Below are positions 37,221 through 47,700 of a stretch of DNA of 64,000 bases, in pieces. The stretch is from an uncultured Clostridia bacterium (GTDB lineage Bacteria > Bacillota > Clostridia > Christensenellales > Borkfalkiaceae). Each line of letters opens with the position of its first letter. Within the stretch, counting starts at the first letter, position 1. The notes under the pieces were generated by a model that saw only the letters and a list, made by a program, of their open reading frames with translations, had not been told where the DNA came from and made no database searches. The DNA lies in assembly GCA_945638575.1 (NCBI GenBank), contig CALZDP010000002.1, forward strand, positions 102,688 through 166,687, given 5' to 3'. The position numbers were made by a program, and so were the translations under genes.

Positions 37221-39182
37221 CTATTGTAATTTGTCTATTCTGTAAAAATAGACTTTAAGGTTTTTGGCGTTGTCGGTAACCCTTTCGCCGTTATAGTCCC
37301 ACATAACGGTTATATCGTTACCTAAATCGTCGGTAAAACGGTAACTTCCTTCGCCCGAGATTAAAAAAGTAAGTTCTTTATATTCGTCCAAATCGTTGCC
37401 GACATCCGAGCAAAGGGTTTGGTTAGTAAGGTTGAGCGGTATGCAAGTGTTTTCTTTAACGAAAACGGGACAATGCTCTTTTGTAAGTTTGACGGTAACC
37501 TTTCCGCCCGAAAATTTTTCACCGCTGAACAGGTCGTACCAAATACCGTTTGGCAAATAAACCTTTCTTTCTTCGAGGTAATCTTCCGTAACGGGGGCAA
37601 CCATTAAAGCGTTGCCGAGCATAAACTGGTCGTCTATATCGTAGACATTTTTATCTTCGGGATATTCTATGGCAAGCGCTCTTACCGAGGCAACGCCGGT
37701 TTCAGCCGATTCCTTCATTAAAGAATACAAATACGGCATTAGATTGTAGTGAAGATTAAACTGCAATCTTAATAGGTCTAAAAGGTTTTCGTCTTTGTGA
37801 AAAGCGGAAATGTTCCAGGGGCTTCTGTCGTTTGTTTTCCAAGCGCCCGTAAAGTCGCAACGGTTGTTGGAAACAGGATCGCTGTGCCACTGCATTATGG
37901 GTAAAAATGCCGCTGTTTGGGTTGCGCGCAAGTATAGTTCCGCTGTGGGAAGATATCCCGAAAACCCCGAAATATCGTAGCCCCAACAGTTTATACCCGA
38001 CGTGCCAGCGGAAATGCCGGCTTTTACCACCGAGCGGTATTCTTGCCAAGTGGACTCTTGATCGCCTGCCCAAATTACCGAAAAAGATGGGGAATTTTGT
38101 CCGCCCGCGCGAGAGAAAACTATTCTGTCTTTTCCGACAAAATCGGAAAATGCTTTGGTGTATTGTTCGGGGTAAGCGTTTTGCCCTTCTATTCCGCTAG
38201 TTCCGTCTTTAAACTTTACGGTTTTATCGTGGATAAACTCTCCGCCGTCCGTTTTAAATCCGTCTATGCCCATTTCCAACAGGTATAAAAACCTGTTAAA
38301 CCAATGCTTCGTACCGATAGGATCGGTAAAGTCCGGCACCATACTTTCTATACACCAAGTGTGAGGAATTTCATAAGGACTGCCGTCTGCGTTAAGAACG
38401 CATTCCGACGTCTTTTTAACGTATTCGTTGTCGCTTAAAAGTTGTTCTATATTGGTTTTGCCCTCTATGTTTACGCCTTGAGCGTAAATAGGCACAACCC
38501 AAAGTAAAATTTTTATGCCGTTATCGTGCAGTTGGTCGATTAAACCTTGCGCGTTATTCCACCTTGCGGAATTTTTAAAATCGATTTCCTCTTTTTTTGC
38601 GTACTCATCGCCTTTTTTTGGCGGAATAGTCGTTCCGTCAAAAAGGTAATGGGTGGTTAAGTCGCTCCACGGCTCTACAACCAAAACGTTGTGCGGAAAT
38701 TTGTGCTTTTTTGTAAGTTCCAACTGCTCTTCGACGTCCTGTTGACAGTTCCAACGGTTGGAACTCATCCAAGCGCCCAATACCCATTTGGGAAAAACGC
38801 GAGGCATGGAAGTAAGTTTTCGAAATTCATAAAGAATTTGTTTCGGAGTACCTTCCAAAAGGTAAGCCTTAGGCATTTTACCCGACGTTCCCTTATGACA
38901 AAAAACTGTGATTTTATCGTTTAGGGTAAAATCAAAATCCACTTCGGTATATGTGTCGATGTAAACGCCGAATCCGTCCGGCGTCATAAAGTACGGCATG
39001 GAAAGGTATGTAAATTCCCCTTGATAAAAACACTTTTCCTTAACCGTTGCGCGCACATACAGTCCTTTTTGGTTGGGGCGGTCAAACTTTTCCCCCAAAC
39101 CGTAAACTGCATTGTATTTTTTTGAAAGCACAAGGGTAAAACCCTCTTTATTTTCAATAAATAAATCGTCTATTCGTTTCAT
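37221..39182 (-). CDS. GH31 alpha-glycosidase
   Basis: Retaining alpha-glycosidase of 653 residues with no signal peptide, hence cytoplasmic. The nucleophile is D312 in GFKTDGGEF and the acid/base D374 in IWAGDQESTW. The FKTDGGE form is found in GH31 groups that include alpha-xylosidases and alpha-galactosidases, not only alpha-glucosidases. The ATG overlaps the DUF4127 stop by 4 bases. It probably trims imported oligosaccharides. Confidence 0.93.
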   Translation of the reverse strand: MKRIDDLFIENKEGFTLVLSKKYNAVYGLGEKFDRPNQKGLYVRATVKEKCFYQGEFTYLSMPYFMTPDGFGVYIDTYTEVDFDFTLNDKITVFCHKGTSGKMPKAYLLEGTPKQILYEFRKLTSMPRVFPKWVLGAWMSSNRWNCQQDVEEQLELTKKHKFPHNVLVVEPWSDLTTHYLFDGTTIPPKKGDEYAKKEEIDFKNSARWNNAQGLIDQLHDNGIKILLWVVPIYAQGVNIEGKTNIEQLLSDNEYVKKTSECVLNADGSPYEIPHTWCIESMVPDFTDPIGTKHWFNRFLYLLEMGIDGFKTDGGEFIHDKTVKFKDGTSGIEGQNAYPEQYTKAFSDFVGKDRIVFSRAGGQNSPSFSVIWAGDQESTWQEYRSVVKAGISAGTSGINCWGYDISGFSGYLPTAELYLRATQTAAFLPIMQWHSDPVSNNRCDFTGAWKTNDRSPWNISAFHKDENLLDLLRLQFNLHYNLMPYLYSLMKESAETGVASVRALAIEYPEDKNVYDIDDQFMLGNALMVAPVTEDYLEERKVYLPNGIWYDLFSGEKFSGGKVTVKLTKEHCPVFVKENTCIPLNLTNQTLCSDVGNDLDEYKELTFLISGEGSYRFTDDLGNDITVMWDYNGERVTDNAKNLKVYFYRIDKLQ

Positions 39183-40687
39183 AAATTTTGAGTTTCCAAA
39201 ACAAATTCCATTTCAAAGGTTCTGTTCCACGGCGAGGACGCTTTAACGTCCTTAACGTAGTAACTCAGTTGCGGATAAGTTTCAGCCATATAGCGCAAAA
39301 GTTCCTTTCTTGCGGACTGTACGCACTTGCCGTTTTCGCCGTCAAGTTTAAAGACTGTACAACCGTTTTCGGGTACGGCGGTTATGTCTATAAAGGTACG
39401 TGTGTGCGAGCAGTAACCGACGTCGTCATAATATCGGTGAAGCAAAAATTTAAGATTGCCCTTACTGTCTTTACCGTGAAAGTATAACGCAGACTGGCAT
39501 AAAACCGTACCTAAGGTGTTAGACGAAGTATTCCAACTTGCGTAGGCATGGATTTTAAGCAGTAGTCCGCTGTCCCGTAACAGCCCCATAAGTTCGTGGT
39601 CGGCACCGGTAGGATAGGCTACGTCGGCAACGGCAACAACTTTACCCAAAGACAAAGCGTACTCTATTTGCGTAATATATTCCGCCAAATTGCGGTTGAT
39701 ATCGTAAGGTATCGTCAAACTTTCGGGCGTGGGATTGTAAAGCATTTCGCCCCCGATATTGACGGCAAGCAGAATATCTGCTTCCGCCAAACTGTACACC
39801 CTTGTCATACCCGCGGATATTATTTGATTTTTTACCGTGGCATCGATTATTCTGTCCTCAAACGAAGGTATAACCGTTGCCCCCATTGTCGAGGCGTAAT
39901 AGCAGTAAACTTTGGGCGAACCGTAGACTTCGTTAACGGCGCGATTTAACATTGTAAGCCCCGTATCGTCCGCCGCCGGATATACGGGAACTTTTAAAGT
40001 CAACCCCTTTTCTTTTAAAAAGGCGCGCACTTTTTCCTGATCCATAGAAGTATATCCGTATGGCGCGCTGTCGTCCTGCGGTATAACAAAACCTTCGATT
40101 AATCCTTCCTTAACCATTTTTAAAGTGTTAAAAAGCACTTCTATATTGGTGGCGCGGCGTGTTTCAAAGTCCGCTAAAACTTCGGTCGGTATATCCTTTG
40201 ACAAACTTTCGAGTTCAAACTTTTCTTCTTCGGTTAATATGCCGAGTTTTTGTTTGTGATTGTATTTGCCGTACTTATGGATTTTCTCGCCGTAGTCCGC
40301 ATAATAGTCGGGCTCCTCGTCGGAAAGGGAATAAAAAGGACAGCGCATTATGGTCTGAAAAGCAAATATTTTAAGGCTTGGGCGAAGTTTTTTTAAAGTA
40401 TATACAATATCCCCTCGTTTATTAAGAAGGGATACCGCATCGTGATGCAATCTTGACGGAATAAGTCCACCGTAGATTAAAGTATCCATTGAAAGAATCA
40501 TAAGGTCGCAACCGTCAACGTTGGATATTAGCCATTCGGCTAATTTGTTAACGTCGGCAGGGCGTTTTTTTAAACCCATATATTCTTTGGGAGGCATAAG
40601 GACTTCGTAACCGGCTTTGGGCATCATAGCGGGAAAGCCATAGTTACAAGGTCTTTCGTCCAAGGGAAGCATCAATATTTTTTTCAT
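39179..40687 (-). CDS. DUF4127 family protein, copy 1
   Basis: Cytoplasmic 502-residue protein of a family without known function. It begins KKILMLPLDERPCN and contains DTLIYGGLIPSRLHH, MRCPFYSLSDEEPDYY, IPQDDSAPYGYTSMDQ, PAADDTGL and HAYASWNTSSNTLG. These blocks recur nearly unchanged in copy 2 at 56369, so they are probably active-site residues (many D, E, H, N). It is co-transcribed with the ABC permeases and GH31, which ties it to carbohydrate handling. Confidence 0.88.
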   Translation of the reverse strand: MKKILMLPLDERPCNYGFPAMMPKAGYEVLMPPKEYMGLKKRPADVNKLAEWLISNVDGCDLMILSMDTLIYGGLIPSRLHHDAVSLLNKRGDIVYTLKKLRPSLKIFAFQTIMRCPFYSLSDEEPDYYADYGEKIHKYGKYNHKQKLGILTEEEKFELESLSKDIPTEVLADFETRRATNIEVLFNTLKMVKEGLIEGFVIPQDDSAPYGYTSMDQEKVRAFLKEKGLTLKVPVYPAADDTGLTMLNRAVNEVYGSPKVYCYYASTMGATVIPSFEDRIIDATVKNQIISAGMTRVYSLAEADILLAVNIGGEMLYNPTPESLTIPYDINRNLAEYITQIEYALSLGKVVAVADVAYPTGADHELMGLLRDSGLLLKIHAYASWNTSSNTLGTVLCQSALYFHGKDSKGNLKFLLHRYYDDVGYCSHTRTFIDITAVPENGCTVFKLDGENGKCVQSARKELLRYMAETYPQLSYYVKDVKASSPWNRTFEMEFVLETQNL

Positions 40688-40690
40688 ATT

Positions 40691-41626
40691 TTAACCTTTG
40701 ACGGAACCTATTTGGATACCGCCTTTAATGTATCTTATAACGAAGGGGTAAATGCACAGAATGGGGATAATACTCAGTAACATCGCGGCAGCCTCTATAT
40801 TGTGCGCCGCCATCATTACGTAATCGTCCGTCTTGTCCAAAGAAGCCTGTGCTAAAAGTAAATAGATATAGTATGCCAAGGGATAAGCGTCTTGGGCGGA
40901 AGATTCGATGAACATCATCGCCGAACCGTAGCCGTTCCACATTCCGACTATGGTAAAGAAACAGCAACTGCCGAAAACCGGTAAAGCCATCGGTACCATA
41001 ATGCGGAAGAACATCTGAAAGTCGGAAGCGCCGTCTATTTTTGCGGCTTCCTGAATATCCATGGAAACACCTTCAAAGAAGGTTTTAAACAAAAGAAGGT
41101 TGCCTACGTTGCTTATGGAGATAAGTATTACCGACCAAATGGTGTTAAGTAGTTTCATTTGGTGCATGAGCAGGTAACACGGAATAATACCTGCCGAGAA
41201 AAGCATGGTAATGATAAAGTACATCATTATTCCGCCGCGGAAAGGGCAATCGGGTTTTGACAACGGATAGGCCGCGAGCGCTTCAACCAAGTTGGAAACC
41301 ACTGTTACAACGACGGTGATTATTATGGAGTTGAAAAATGAACGCCAGAAAACCTTTGATTGACCGCCTACCAAAATATACTCGAAAGCCTTAGTGGAAA
41401 GGTGGGTCGGGAAAATGGTGATTTCGTCGTTAAAATAAGGGTCGGAAAAAGCAAGCGAGAAGTAAGAAAGCAAAGGGACGACGATAATTAAGACGAGCGC
41501 AAACAAAAGCGCAATGTTCAATACGCTTAAAGATCTGTCTAAGATACCTTCCTTAATTCTGTTTTTTCTTTTAGGTTTCAGATTAGGGATATAACCTTCG
41601 GTTACGTTTGAAGTTGCTTGATTCAT
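40691..41626 (-). CDS. Carbohydrate ABC transporter permease (LplC type)
   Basis: Its 311 residues have six predicted membrane segments and the cytoplasmic EAA loop EAAKIDGASDFQMFFRI, which contacts the ATPase. An AGGAGGGG site precedes the ATG. With the permease at 41638 and the binding protein at 42718 it forms a CUT1-type importer. No ATPase gene is nearby; such systems commonly share one MsmX-type ATPase. Confidence 0.93.
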   Translation of the reverse strand: MNQATSNVTEGYIPNLKPKRKNRIKEGILDRSLSVLNIALLFALVLIIVVPLLSYFSLAFSDPYFNDEITIFPTHLSTKAFEYILVGGQSKVFWRSFFNSIIITVVVTVVSNLVEALAAYPLSKPDCPFRGGIMMYFIITMLFSAGIIPCYLLMHQMKLLNTIWSVILISISNVGNLLLFKTFFEGVSMDIQEAAKIDGASDFQMFFRIMVPMALPVFGSCCFFTIVGMWNGYGSAMMFIESSAQDAYPLAYYIYLLLAQASLDKTDDYVMMAAHNIEAAAMLLSIIPILCIYPFVIRYIKGGIQIGSVKG

Positions 41627-41637
41627 TTAATCCCCTC

Positions 41638-42633
41638 CTACCACAAACTGCGGTGCAGCGTCTTTGTCGTTATTTTGTTGCCTGCAACCATTAGCAATAA
41701 GGCAACCAACCCGTTAAACACGCCCAATGCCGTTGCAAAAGGTATGTCGGTACGGTGAACAACGGAAATATCGTAGATATAAGTATCTATCGTTATTTGA
41801 GTGTCCTCTAAATTAGGATTTGCGCGCATCATAGTGTAAATTTGTTCAAAGCCTGCCGCCATCATACCGCTGAACTGCATTACAAGCATTAATGCTATCG
41901 TAGGCATTATTGCGGGAATAGTTAACTTCCACGCCTTTTGCAGTTTGTTTGCGCCGTCGATGGTTGCGGCTTCGTAATACGATTTATCTATAGAGGTTAT
42001 AGCGGCGTAATAAATAATAGAACCCCAGCCTATACCCTTCCAAATATTCAAAAGGATAACGAATATTTTGAACAAGTTGTCTTCACCCATGATTACCCTG
42101 CCCGGGAAAAATAATTTTCCGATAAAGCCGGTATCGGGATGCAAAACACCGTTCCAAATACTTATAACGATAACCCAAGACAAAAAGTTGGGTATACAAA
42201 CGATTATAAGTACCAATTTGGCAAGCCCTTGATTTTTAAGTTCGGCAAGTTGCAATGCCAAGATTATAGAAAGCGGAAAACATATTGCAAGTTTTAAAAC
42301 GTTTATTAACAAAGTGTTTCCCAATGCTTTCAAAAATTTGTCGGAATAAAAAATGTTGATAAAGTTTTTAAAGGTCCAACCGAAATGCGACATATTCCAC
42401 ATTACGTCGCCGCGCATAAGGTTAAACCCGTCTTTAAAGGCGAATGAAACGCCAAGCATCGGTATGTACGAAAAAATTAAGGTGAATAATGCCGCAGGAA
42501 TTAAAAACGGCAAAATACGGCGATGCTTTACAAGCCTTCGTCCCTGTGTCTTCCAATAACCGTTTTTTTCGCCCAACTTTGGGGAGGTTTTGAAAGAATT
42601 ATCTTTCATCGGGGTTTGTTTGTTTTTCATCAT
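41638..42633 (-). CDS. Carbohydrate ABC transporter permease (LplB type)
   Basis: Its 331 residues have six predicted membrane segments after a basic N-terminal tail (about 1-38), with the EAA loop EAATIDGANKLQKAWKLTIP. It pairs with the permease 11 bases downstream. AGGAGA lies just upstream of two adjacent ATG codons. LplB/YteP-type transporters import oligosaccharides, often complex ones. Confidence 0.93.
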   Translation of the reverse strand: MMKNKQTPMKDNSFKTSPKLGEKNGYWKTQGRRLVKHRRILPFLIPAALFTLIFSYIPMLGVSFAFKDGFNLMRGDVMWNMSHFGWTFKNFINIFYSDKFLKALGNTLLINVLKLAICFPLSIILALQLAELKNQGLAKLVLIIVCIPNFLSWVIVISIWNGVLHPDTGFIGKLFFPGRVIMGEDNLFKIFVILLNIWKGIGWGSIIYYAAITSIDKSYYEAATIDGANKLQKAWKLTIPAIMPTIALMLVMQFSGMMAAGFEQIYTMMRANPNLEDTQITIDTYIYDISVVHRTDIPFATALGVFNGLVALLLMVAGNKITTKTLHRSLW

Positions 42634-42659
42634 CTTCTCCTGTCTATCCGATTACTCTG

Positions 42660-42688
42660 CCCTTACCTCGTAAAATACGAGGTAAGGG
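42660..42688 (-). other. Perfect 13-bp hairpin between binding-protein and permease genes
   Basis: CCCTTACCTCGTA / TACGAGGTAAGGG with a 3-base loop lies between the binding-protein stop and the permease start. It has no U tract on the minus strand. Such hairpins can protect the upstream mRNA, giving more binding protein than permease. Confidence 0.75.
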
Positions 42689-42717
42689 TGAGAAGCAAAA
42701 AGGGAAAAATCAGCGAA

Positions 42718-44571
42718 TTATTTCCTGTTGATTTTTGTGTTAACGTACCAATCGGTCATTTCGTTTACGATATCGTCCGACCAATAGTAATAGGTGTTGC
42801 CGTCGGCACCGGATACTTTACGATTCCACAATGACTCACGGGTAATGTTAAGAGCCTCCGTCGGAGAGCCTTTTGTAACGATTGCCTGACTTACTCCGCG
42901 TTTAGCAAGCGTTCTTGACAAAATGGATACCACCGACCAGTGTTTATGCGGAGGAGTCATTGTCATGGGGTTGGTTATGATGGAATCGTCCATCGGAACG
43001 GTTACCTGCCATGCGTCGAAACCCGTTTCCCTTAAGTGGAACAATACGTTTGCCGAAACACGGTTTGTACCGTTGCAGTATTGCGAGTTATCAACGATGT
43101 GATCTAAGTAGCGTGAAGTAAGCTTTACCCATTTACCGCCGCCTGTTACCGTTTTACGGTCGTAACTGCCGTCGGCTTTTTGTTCGCCTACCCTATACGA
43201 ATAACTGTACGGGCGAAGGTAAATTACAGAGTCCGCACCTGCGTAAGTTTCGTATTTTTGGTAACCGTAGTCGCCGTCTTCGTAGTAGTCCTCAGCGCCT
43301 TCTGGGGTAGCCGTAGCGTTCCAATGGGTTCCCTCGCGTCCGCCATAGAACAGATCGAAGTTTTCCATTTTTTTGCCTAAAAAGTCGATAATGTACAAAG
43401 CCTTTTCCGCCATGTAGTTAGGAATAACCGTGTAATAAGATACGCCTGCGTCGCCGCCGTGAAGCATCGGTTTTTCCTGTACGGGCGAACCGTTGGTGCC
43501 GTCGCCCTGAATACGGGTAGTCCAAGCGATACATTGATCGTGAACTGCGCGGAAGTCGTTTTTGTCAACACCCATCTTTTGGGGAATAATGCCCTTTGCG
43601 GCAACCGCTTTAACAAGGGGCGTTACCCACCAATAAGGCTGGAAGGTTACCGAAGAAAGTTCGTTTGCAAAGTTGTTTAAAGAAGTATCGCTGGAACCTT
43701 GCGTCCATGCCTTAGATAATACAGTGCCCTTACCGTCAACGTCGGTTTTGAAAAGTTTGTTCATATACTCTACGTAAGCGGAAGTTTGGTCGCTGAAAAT
43801 GTATTGTGAAATTTTGTTGTTTTTATCAACGAAGAATTCCAAAGGAACGCCGAAAGCGGAAACGAGCGGTGTTACCAAAACGGAGTTTTCCCCGGGAATA
43901 TCGAATGCGTGATAACTGGGGTTTGAACCGAACATTTTTTGGCATTTATTGACGGCGTCTGTGAACTCGGAAACGGTTTTAGGAACTTTAACCGTACCGT
44001 CTTCATTAACGTAACCTATCTTTTTAAGGTGATCTACGTTCCAAATAAGAGCGGTATCTTCCATAACGCAGTAACCGAAGTCGGGAATACCGTAAATGTG
44101 TTTTTGACCTTCGGAATCAACATAAGTTGCGGCGTCCCAGCCGTAATCCATAAGGTCTATAATGTCATAAATCTTCCTGCCGGACTCTGTTTTTTGCAAA
44201 AGTTCGGTTAAATCGAGAAAAGCACCCTGTTCCAAATATGGATGATACTGTGCTTCTGTAAGTTTAAGGAAGTTATAGTCGGGATTTTGTATTGACAAAA
44301 TAGAGTTGATTTCGTTATCGGCAGTACCGCCGGTAACCTCTCTATACGTAATCTTGTAGCCTGTGGTATCCTCAATGATTCTTGCCGTATCGTCATCGCC
44401 GAAAGAAGCAAGACTTGTTTCCGGATAAAGACCGGTCAAAGGAATAGGATTAGATAAATCGGCGTCCCAATTTATCTCGTAATGGTATTCCTCACCGTGG
44501 CAACCTAATAAACCGAGCGATAATGACGCCGTTAAAACTGTGGTTGCTAAAAGCGCAATAACTTTTTTCAT
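42718..44571 (-). CDS. Extracellular solute-binding lipoprotein of the sugar ABC transporter
   Basis: Its 617 residues are longer than typical sugar-binding proteins (about 420-550). The lipoprotein signal ends with LGLLGC (C24). The mature part has the periplasmic-binding family-1 fold, as in LipO/LplA-type proteins (TAVNKC-like and WVTPLVKAVAAKGI segments). AAAGGGG precedes the ATG. It captures oligosaccharide outside the cell for the two permeases downstream. Confidence 0.92.
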   Translation of the reverse strand: MKKVIALLATTVLTASLSLGLLGCHGEEYHYEINWDADLSNPIPLTGLYPETSLASFGDDDTARIIEDTTGYKITYREVTGGTADNEINSILSIQNPDYNFLKLTEAQYHPYLEQGAFLDLTELLQKTESGRKIYDIIDLMDYGWDAATYVDSEGQKHIYGIPDFGYCVMEDTALIWNVDHLKKIGYVNEDGTVKVPKTVSEFTDAVNKCQKMFGSNPSYHAFDIPGENSVLVTPLVSAFGVPLEFFVDKNNKISQYIFSDQTSAYVEYMNKLFKTDVDGKGTVLSKAWTQGSSDTSLNNFANELSSVTFQPYWWVTPLVKAVAAKGIIPQKMGVDKNDFRAVHDQCIAWTTRIQGDGTNGSPVQEKPMLHGGDAGVSYYTVIPNYMAEKALYIIDFLGKKMENFDLFYGGREGTHWNATATPEGAEDYYEDGDYGYQKYETYAGADSVIYLRPYSYSYRVGEQKADGSYDRKTVTGGGKWVKLTSRYLDHIVDNSQYCNGTNRVSANVLFHLRETGFDAWQVTVPMDDSIITNPMTMTPPHKHWSVVSILSRTLAKRGVSQAIVTKGSPTEALNITRESLWNRKVSGADGNTYYYWSDDIVNEMTDWYVNTKINRK

Positions 44572-44682
44572 AATTTGTCCCCTTTTATTTTAAGAGTAAC
44601 GGAACTTGCTTTTGCTACTTATGTTCTGTGAAAATCAGCAAGCCCTAAATTTGATTCTTTTAAACTTCTCGTAAAATTTAGT

Positions 44683-44710
44683 TATTGGGGCAGATTTCTC
44701 TGCCCCAATA
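44683..44710 (-). other. Perfect 12-bp hairpin after the giant lipoprotein gene
   Basis: TATTGGGGCAGA / TCTGCCCCAATA with a 4-base loop. On the minus strand it is followed by ACTAAATTTTAC, a weak U tract, so it may be a partial terminator that lowers read-through into the transporter genes, or a stability hairpin. Confidence 0.75.
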
Positions 44711-44728
44711 GCAGTTATTTTAGCAAAA

Positions 44729-47700
44729 TTATGCTTGAGTGGTAGGAGCGGCTTGAGTGGTAGGAGCGGTTTCATAGCCCCAGCCGTTTGCTTTGGTAAC
44801 GTAGCCTTGACCTTCAAGCCAAGCACACATTACGTCATAAGCTTTGAATACCTTAACGGTACCAATGGGAGTAACTGTAGAAAGATCTACTGTATCGGGA
44901 AGAGCACGGTTGTTTTCGTCAACGTAGATTTCTTCGGTGGTAATATAAGAACCAGTTTCGGGAGTCCAAACGAGTTTCTTATAAACGATGGTGCCGTCGG
45001 CTGCTTTATACATAGGAGCGTTCAAACTAGAACAGTTTTCAGCCCAAGGAGCCATTTCGGTCTTAGTTACGCCTGCAGTAGTGGTCATAAGCATGGTAGC
45101 ACCTTCAACGGTGGATTCACAGATTGCGCCGTTAGCATCAATGTAAACGGGAGCATATTTCCACATACAATTGTCTTTTTCGGTGAATACGGAGAGTGCG
45201 CCGAATACACGGCCGTCTTCTACTGCTTCGTCTTCATACTTGTATGCCCAATAAAGGTTACCATTGTATGAATACTGTTCAAATACTTGACCGTAAATCC
45301 ACTGCTTTGTCTGAACGTCCATGAACTGAGGACCTAAAACGGTCTGAGAAGCAAGTTGATACTGAAGTGCGATTGCACGAACACGTTCACCAAAATAGGA
45401 TTCGAACTTGTTGCCGGAATTCCAGTTCCAAGTAAGGTGATGGTGGATTTCATAAGCGGGACCCCAATATTTTTCGAAGATAGCTTTGTCTGCTTCGGTC
45501 ATATCGGCAACGGTCTTACCATCTACTGCATAAGTAGCGGTTAATCTTACTGTCTGATAAATAGGATCGTATGCTGTGAAGAAGTCTTCGTATTCAATTT
45601 CTTCAAAGATAGGTCCAAAGTATTCGGGAAGAGTTACGCCTGCACCTTCAAGATATTGTCTCAAAGATACGATTCTGATAGACTGGAAGCAAGTATTGTC
45701 ATAGTTCATATCAGCGAAAGCACTATTGTTGTCGGAATCAACACCGGGAGTCCAAGTAACGTTAGCCTGAATCTTGCAGATGAGTTCGTTTAACTGATAT
45801 AAAGCTTCCTGTGCGGTCATCTGTTTGGTCGGGGTATCAGCACCGTAGTAGATTTTTTCATATACGGTGATGGGAGCAACGTTTTCGATCTTAACCGCTT
45901 CAAGGGCGTTTTTATGGCCTTCCATGGTTTCAACTATGGTTTCATAGTCGGAGAAGGTAGCAACCAAAATCTTATCGGTTTCACTTAATTTGTTGTATTC
46001 GGTAAGCGCGGTTTGATAGGCTTCAAAAGCGGCGCCGTGGATCTTGGACAAATCGAACATAGCGATTACAGCCGCCGCTTCGTCGGTAATGGTTACGTCC
46101 TGAGCGGAAATTTCTTCGGTAACGCCGAGGGTTGTTGCTTCGGCGCCGACACGTTTAGCAAGGAAGTTTTGTACCGATTGAACATATGTCTGTAATTGAA
46201 CGCCTGCGCTTAAACCGTAATATACGTGATAGGTTTTGTTTCTGTATAAGAAATCCTTAGGTTCGCCGGAAGCGTTCCAGTTCCAGTTAAGACCTGCTTC
46301 ACCGAAAGCGGTTTTGCCAACCATAACTGCGTTAACCATCTTAGCCACTTTTTCGTCAACGGCTTTGATAGTTCCGTCTTCAATGCCTTTTGCAAGGGTT
46401 AAAACTGTATCAATGTAAGCAAAATCTTCATAGAAACCGGCATCTGCACCGCAAGATTCGATTATAGCGGTTAAGTAAACGGGAAGAGTGTATCCTGCTT
46501 CTTCAAGGCGAGCCTTTAAGTATAATACGTGATAAGCAGGCATCCAGTTGTTATCGGAGTTGAATCTTGATACGTGACCATTGTTAGGATCGTCGTTTTG
46601 AGTAGCGTTATCCCAACCTTGCGCAGACTTAATTAAGTTTGCCGTATTAGCGATTTCGGCAAGCGCTTCTTCACCGGTGTAGGTTACTGCCTTAGTGCCT
46701 ACGCCCATTTCTTTTGCGGAAACTGCAAAATCTTCGGCAAAAGGCTTCATGTTCATAAGGTCAACGTACATATTGAAACTGTCGATATTTACGTGGTGTT
46801 TTAAGCGAGCAAGATCGTCTTTGGTGAGTTTTTCGTAATATTCGGTGTAAAGAGCCGTGAAAGCGGCAACGTCGTTCATAAGATATCCCGTTGTCTCTTC
46901 TTCTTCGGTATACCAACCGACATAGTTGTAAGAAAGAAGACCGGGAAGAGCGTTAAACGCAGTTGCGAATTCTTGACCGACTTCGGATAACGGAGCATTT
47001 GCACTGAAAAGTTCCTGTGCGGCAAACAAAGGATCAAAGTTTAATAACAGGTAGAATTTTTGAGCGATTGCGCCGTTTTCTACAACGCCGTTATTGTACA
47101 TTTTGTTTACTTCTTCGATCTGTTTTTCCATACCGACAACGGTTTCGGCAGTTGCTTCTTTTAAAGCGTCGATCTTAGCCTGATATTCGCCGGCAATACC
47201 GCCGATAGCGGTTTCGGCAACGTTGCTTCCCGCATAACTGAAGGAATATACGTCTTTACCGTCAACAGGTTTATATTCGGCGCAAGCGTAAGTGTTTAAT
47301 AAAGTGTAATCGATGATGCCTTCTTCGTGATCGCCGGAAGCCATCAAAATGTTGAAATCTTTGCCTACCCAATTTTCATCAATGGGGAAACCGTATTCGC
47401 CTTGCCTCATTTCTTCTTCGGAAGGAACGTGAGCGGTAGCGGCGGTTACTTTAAGGTTCTTGAATTCGGCACCGTTGGTGTAATCGGTGTTTAAACTGTA
47501 CTGTGCAAAACTTTCGGGCGTTCTGACATCGAGACCGGTTACGAATACGTAAGAAGTTTCGATACCGTATGCTGCGCCGTTAAACATATCGTTAACAACC
47601 GCTTCGTCGATAATTACGGAATATTGATTGTCGAGTTTGCCTTCGGCAGTATAGAATTCATAGTTGGATTCAGTGCAGAAACCGATATCGTATTCATCGT

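Noticed and set aside
37361..38073. Minus-strand frames at 37361-37600 and 37756-38073
   Set aside because: They are alternative frames inside the GH31 gene, which keeps both catalytic aspartates in its own frame.
44635..44826. A 63-codon minus-strand frame with a repeated LPLKP segment
   Set aside because: It is the 18-bp tandem repeat read in another frame and runs through the 12-bp hairpin; the main frame ends with a proper stop at 44729.
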